Assembly (NCBI RefSeq): GCF_000729995.1
Contig: NZ_JNFG01000202.1
Location: 344,636 to 408,635, forward strand
From: Caballeronia sordidicola
GTDB lineage: Bacteria; Pseudomonadota; Gammaproteobacteria; Burkholderiales; Burkholderiaceae
Length of the DNA: 64,000 nt
Direction of reading: 5' to 3'
Part shown: one piece after another, positions 61,533 to 64,000 of the stretch
Position numbering within the stretch: the stretch's first letter is position 1
How the letters are laid out: every line of letters begins with the position of its first letter
The notes under the pieces: generated by a model
Told to the model about the DNA's origin: nothing
The model's input: only the letters and a program-made list of their open reading frames with translations
The model's database searches: none
Made by a program: the position numbers and the translations under genes

Positions 61533-61640
61533 TGCGTGAAGGCCCGCTGAGAGCAGCAGGCGGCCAAGCCAGTGCCACTCTCAGCCCGCAACAACTGGGC
61601 GCACAGCCCCGTGTTGTCGCGGGAGAGCTGATCTCGATCG

Positions 61641-62252
61641 CTATTCGTTGTTCAACTCCACCGCGACCAGTTTCCACGAGAACAACCCGTATCGCCGGAG
61701 AATGGCCGAATAGCGCGCGTCGCCAGCGCCATGCTGGTAATTCACCGCGAAAGTATCGAAACTTCGATATCCCGCCGTGGTTTGGGGCGGGGGTTTCGGT
61801 GCGGACGGTGAAGCGACGGCAGGCGCAGGCGGCGCGGTTCCGGGAACGGCAACCACAGCGCCGCTCGACTCGGACTGAACCGGCGGCTTCTCGCCCGGAT
61901 CACCCTTTGGCGGTATGCCATTGAGAATAGCCGCCACGCCGTCGGGCGTTGCATACGAATCGACCAGCGGGCCGATCAACGCCGCACCAATCATGGCGCC
62001 GATCATTGCTAGTGGATTGCCGCTCTTCTGTATATCGATCCTTCGGGTCAGCAACTGCCCGACCTGATCCTTCAGGCTTCCACGCAGCAGAGGAAAGTCG
62101 ACGTATTGATTAACCGTTTGAGCGTCACGCGCGTCGGCGGCGCGTTTCAACCGGTCGAGCGCGATATACGGTGACGCATAGATCACACCAAGTATCGCGA
62201 CGACAACAACAAGCAACAACGCAATGACAACGGACTTGCTGGTACGGGACAT
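61641..62252 (-). CDS. DUF2939-family protein
   Basis: 203 residues. N-terminal helix (about 8-28, VVIALLLVVVVAILGVIYAS), then YIALDRLKRAADARDAQTVNQ-YVDFPLLRGSLKDQ, the DUF2939 hallmark. A Pro-rich linker (about 125-155) precedes a C-terminal beta domain ending VAVELNNE. Probably periplasmic and membrane-anchored. Function unknown. Confidence 0.82.
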   Translation of the reverse strand: MSRTSKSVVIALLLVVVVAILGVIYASPYIALDRLKRAADARDAQTVNQYVDFPLLRGSLKDQVGQLLTRRIDIQKSGNPLAMIGAMIGAALIGPLVDSYATPDGVAAILNGIPPKGDPGEKPPVQSESSGAVVAVPGTAPPAPAVASPSAPKPPPQTTAGYRSFDTFAVNYQHGAGDARYSAILRRYGLFSWKLVAVELNNE

Positions 62253-62405
62253 ACGCTAGGGCGCCTTTTGGCTGAGAGGTGGGTGCGGCTCGAATGCAAG
62301 CGTTGAGGTCAGAGATGACTCAACCCTCAGATGGACCGCAACGGCGCCAGAATTATCCCTTCGTTGTTCCTGCGTTATTCCTGTTTATTTCATCGCTTTT
62401 TAAAC

Positions 62406-62792
62406 TTAAGCGAGCAATCCGCCTTCAATACCAGCCTGCTCGTCGTCGATGCAGCGGTCGATCATGCGCGACACCGCTTCGATATTGCCGACCATGATGA
62501 CCCGCGACTCGCCGCGATAAACCCGAACCGGCGCGCGTTGCTCGGCCTGCGCGTGCACCGAAGCGCTCAGCGATACCCGGGCGAACGCCGGTTGCCGCGA
62601 CGGCAGGACAGGCAGTTCGTCGAAGAGGTCGGGGGTGTCAGCCGGCTTTTGCGTCTTGCACGAGATCAGCGAGCGCAGATGCCGCAAACGACCGAACTCG
62701 CGGAATTGCCGAAACGAAAGCGGTGCGCGTGCGGTCGGCGCGAACGATGTGGATAAGAAAGAAGCAGAAAACAGCCGGGCGAATCGTTCCAT
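62406..62792 (-). CDS. Unknown 128-residue protein
   Basis: ATG at 62792 with GGAGAA upstream; an open frame to 62888 is not used. Basic N-terminal half, then PVLPSRQPAFARVSLSASVH, RVYRGESRVIMVGNIEAVSR and MIDRCIDDEQAGIEG. Probably soluble. No family recognised. It lies between the DUF2939 gene and lexA on the same strand, but is 206 bases from lexA. Confidence 0.55.
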   Translation of the reverse strand: MERFARLFSASFLSTSFAPTARAPLSFRQFREFGRLRHLRSLISCKTQKPADTPDLFDELPVLPSRQPAFARVSLSASVHAQAEQRAPVRVYRGESRVIMVGNIEAVSRMIDRCIDDEQAGIEGGLLA

Positions 62793-62998
62793 GATGTTTC
62801 TCCGATAACCGATGACTGATGACAATAGGGCGCGCGCCGGTTCATCGCTAATGCGACGACCGTCACGCTTTATGGGGCCGAAATTCAAGCGCAGCGCGGC
62901 TGGAGGGCAATGACAGGGAGCACCCGAAACACCTGCTGCCGCGCTGCAAATCAGAAATCAAAGCAAAAACTGAAACCTTGCGAAAACCAGATCAGATA

Positions 62999-63664
62999 TC
63001 AAAGCTCGCCGGAACGAATCAATCCGACCGCAATACCTTCCAGCGCAAAGTCCTCACTGCCTGACGCGACGAAGATGTTCTCGTAATCAGGATTTTCAGC
63101 AATCAGTTCAACGCCATCCGGACGACGTTTCCAGCGTTTGACCGTGACGTCGTCGCCGAGCCGCGCCACCACGATCTGCCCGTCCTTCGCCTCGTTTTTC
63201 TTTTGCACAGCGAGCAAATCACCGTCGAAGATGCCTGCGTCGCGCATGGAAAGCCCGCGCACCTTCAACAAATAGTCCGGTTTGCTGGAGAACAGCGCCG
63301 GATCGCAGGCGTAGTGCTGCGAGATGTGTTCCTGCGCGAGGATCGGGCTACCGGCCGCTACGCGACCGACTAGCGGCAAGGACAGCTGCATGATGCTGGC
63401 ATGCGGCAGCGTGAACTGATGAGGCGCGTCCTCAAAGCCGCCATTGGTCAGCACGCGAATGCCGCGCGATGAACCCGCGGCCAGTTCGATCACCCCTTTA
63501 CGCGCCAGCGCCCGAAGATGTTCTTCGGCGGAGTTGGCGGAGCTAAAACCAAGTTCGGCCGCGATCTCGGCGCGCGTGGGCGGAAACCCCGTGCGTTCGA
63601 TCGCGCGCTGGATCAGTTCGAAAACTTCTTGCTGCCGCGCAGTCAGTTTGCTCAATTTGGTCAC
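62999..63664 (-). CDS. lexA: LexA repressor
   Basis: 221 residues from a GTG at 63664 (MTKLSKLTARQQEVFELIQR). Winged HTH at 1-70 (GFPPTRAEIAAELGFSSANS), cleavage site A104-G105 in VGRVAAGSP, and a Ser-Lys dyad at S139 (RGLSMRDAGI) and K176 (VTVKRW). Represses SOS genes and self-cleaves when RecA is activated. Two boxes lie 33 and 53 bases upstream of the start codon, consistent with autoregulation. Confidence 0.95.
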   Translation of the reverse strand: MTKLSKLTARQQEVFELIQRAIERTGFPPTRAEIAAELGFSSANSAEEHLRALARKGVIELAAGSSRGIRVLTNGGFEDAPHQFTLPHASIMQLSLPLVGRVAAGSPILAQEHISQHYACDPALFSSKPDYLLKVRGLSMRDAGIFDGDLLAVQKKNEAKDGQIVVARLGDDVTVKRWKRRPDGVELIAENPDYENIFVASGSEDFALEGIAVGLIRSGEL

Positions 63665-63696
63665 GTGCTTTTGCCCCTTTTATGGCCGGTCGTCCA

Positions 63697-63712
63697 CTGT
63701 ATGGATGAACAG
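63697..63712. promoter_or_regulatory. SOS (LexA) box 1
   Basis: CTGT-N8-ACAG, CTGTATGGATGAACAG, 33 bases upstream of the lexA start codon. Confidence 0.85.
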
Positions 63713-63716
63713 ATGC

Positions 63717-63732
63717 CTGTAGTTTTATACAG
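63717..63732. promoter_or_regulatory. SOS (LexA) box 2
   Basis: CTGT-N8-ACAG, CTGTAGTTTTATACAG, close to the TACTG-TATATATA-CAGTA consensus. Centre-to-centre distance to box 1 is 20 bases, about two helical turns. Confidence 0.87.
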
Positions 63733-63949
63733 TATTCGGCGCTTTTCAAGCTTTACTTTAAGTTCGACGTCGTCAGAACCACACAGCGCCGGAAAACAGG
63801 GTGCTCTAACGTCCGTTTGATGGCCGCAACGCCGCTTCCAGTCTTCATTAGCACTTTTTGATCTAAAAGAATGAATAACAATTATTTTTAATAATGAAAG
63901 CCCATCGATAGACTCGGCTGCTCAAACATATAAGACGGGGAACGGGGCA

Positions 63950-64000
63950 ATGCTGAGTCGGAATTCGGGGTGGGGCGCACGTGCAAGGAAGCTCTGTCTC
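63950..64000 (+). CDS. Possible start of a gene running off the right edge
   Basis: An ATG at 63950 preceded by GGGGAACGGGGCA opens a frame that stays open to the window edge (17 codons). Too little is visible to name it; the 200 bases before it are AT-rich and could carry its promoter. Confidence 0.3.
   Translation, partial: MLSRNSGWGARARKLCL

Overview
The window looks like chromosomal DNA of a Burkholderiaceae bacterium (Burkholderia, Paraburkholderia or Caballeronia). This is inferred from the high GC content, the protein families and their phrasing, the NodI/NodJ-type exporter and a TTTCTTTGTC repeat typical of that group. It is mostly core or metabolic DNA with a few small accessory patches. 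No prophage, CRISPR array, rRNA or complete insertion sequence was seen.

Layout. 1-4122: end of a dipeptide/oligopeptide ABC operon (binding protein fragment, two permeases, two ATPases). 4387-6283: translationally coupled trio DUF1992, tadA, ldcA. 6564-18522: a purine-ring (urate/allantoin) catabolic region. It has a GntR/FCD regulator, an NCS1 permease, an allantoin/hydantoin racemase, puuE, uraD, alc and allA on the plus strand, puuD and uraH on the minus strand, and an 8-oxoguanine deaminase-like amidohydrolase. Together these cover urate to 5-hydroxyisourate to OHCU to allantoin to allantoate to ureidoglycolate to glyoxylate plus urea. The cluster is interrupted at about 13.3-14.7 kb by a CcbP-like calcium-binding gene, a gene with two SH3/KOW-like modules, and a decayed IS66 transposase. 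18536-24748: a LysR regulator divergent from a BMP-type (nucleoside/purine) ABC importer.

24889-39157: dodecin, mscL, orphan glgX, a TPR protein with PspA, a ribbon-helix-helix-like protein, a class A PBP, a J-domain-like protein, and a three-gene periplasmic copper module. 39361-43102: initiator tRNA-Met and a large trimeric autotransporter adhesin built of four near-identical modules. 43553-50000: UPF0303, an SMR efflux pump, several small unknown genes, a TetR regulator, a 3-hydroxyisobutyryl-CoA hydrolase and a HigBA-type toxin-antitoxin pair. 50417-54000: dusA, tRNA-His, a VapBC pair and a DHA2 drug exporter. 54141-58569: an aldo/keto reductase, then tkt and a short NAD-type 6-phosphogluconate dehydrogenase, followed by a 12-bp tandem repeat. 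58778-63664: NodI/NodJ-type exporter, universal stress protein, two poorly known proteins, and lexA with two LexA boxes upstream.

All functions are read from sequence motifs and family knowledge. No database search was run, and starts were chosen by ribosome-binding site, family N-terminus or overlap with the previous gene.
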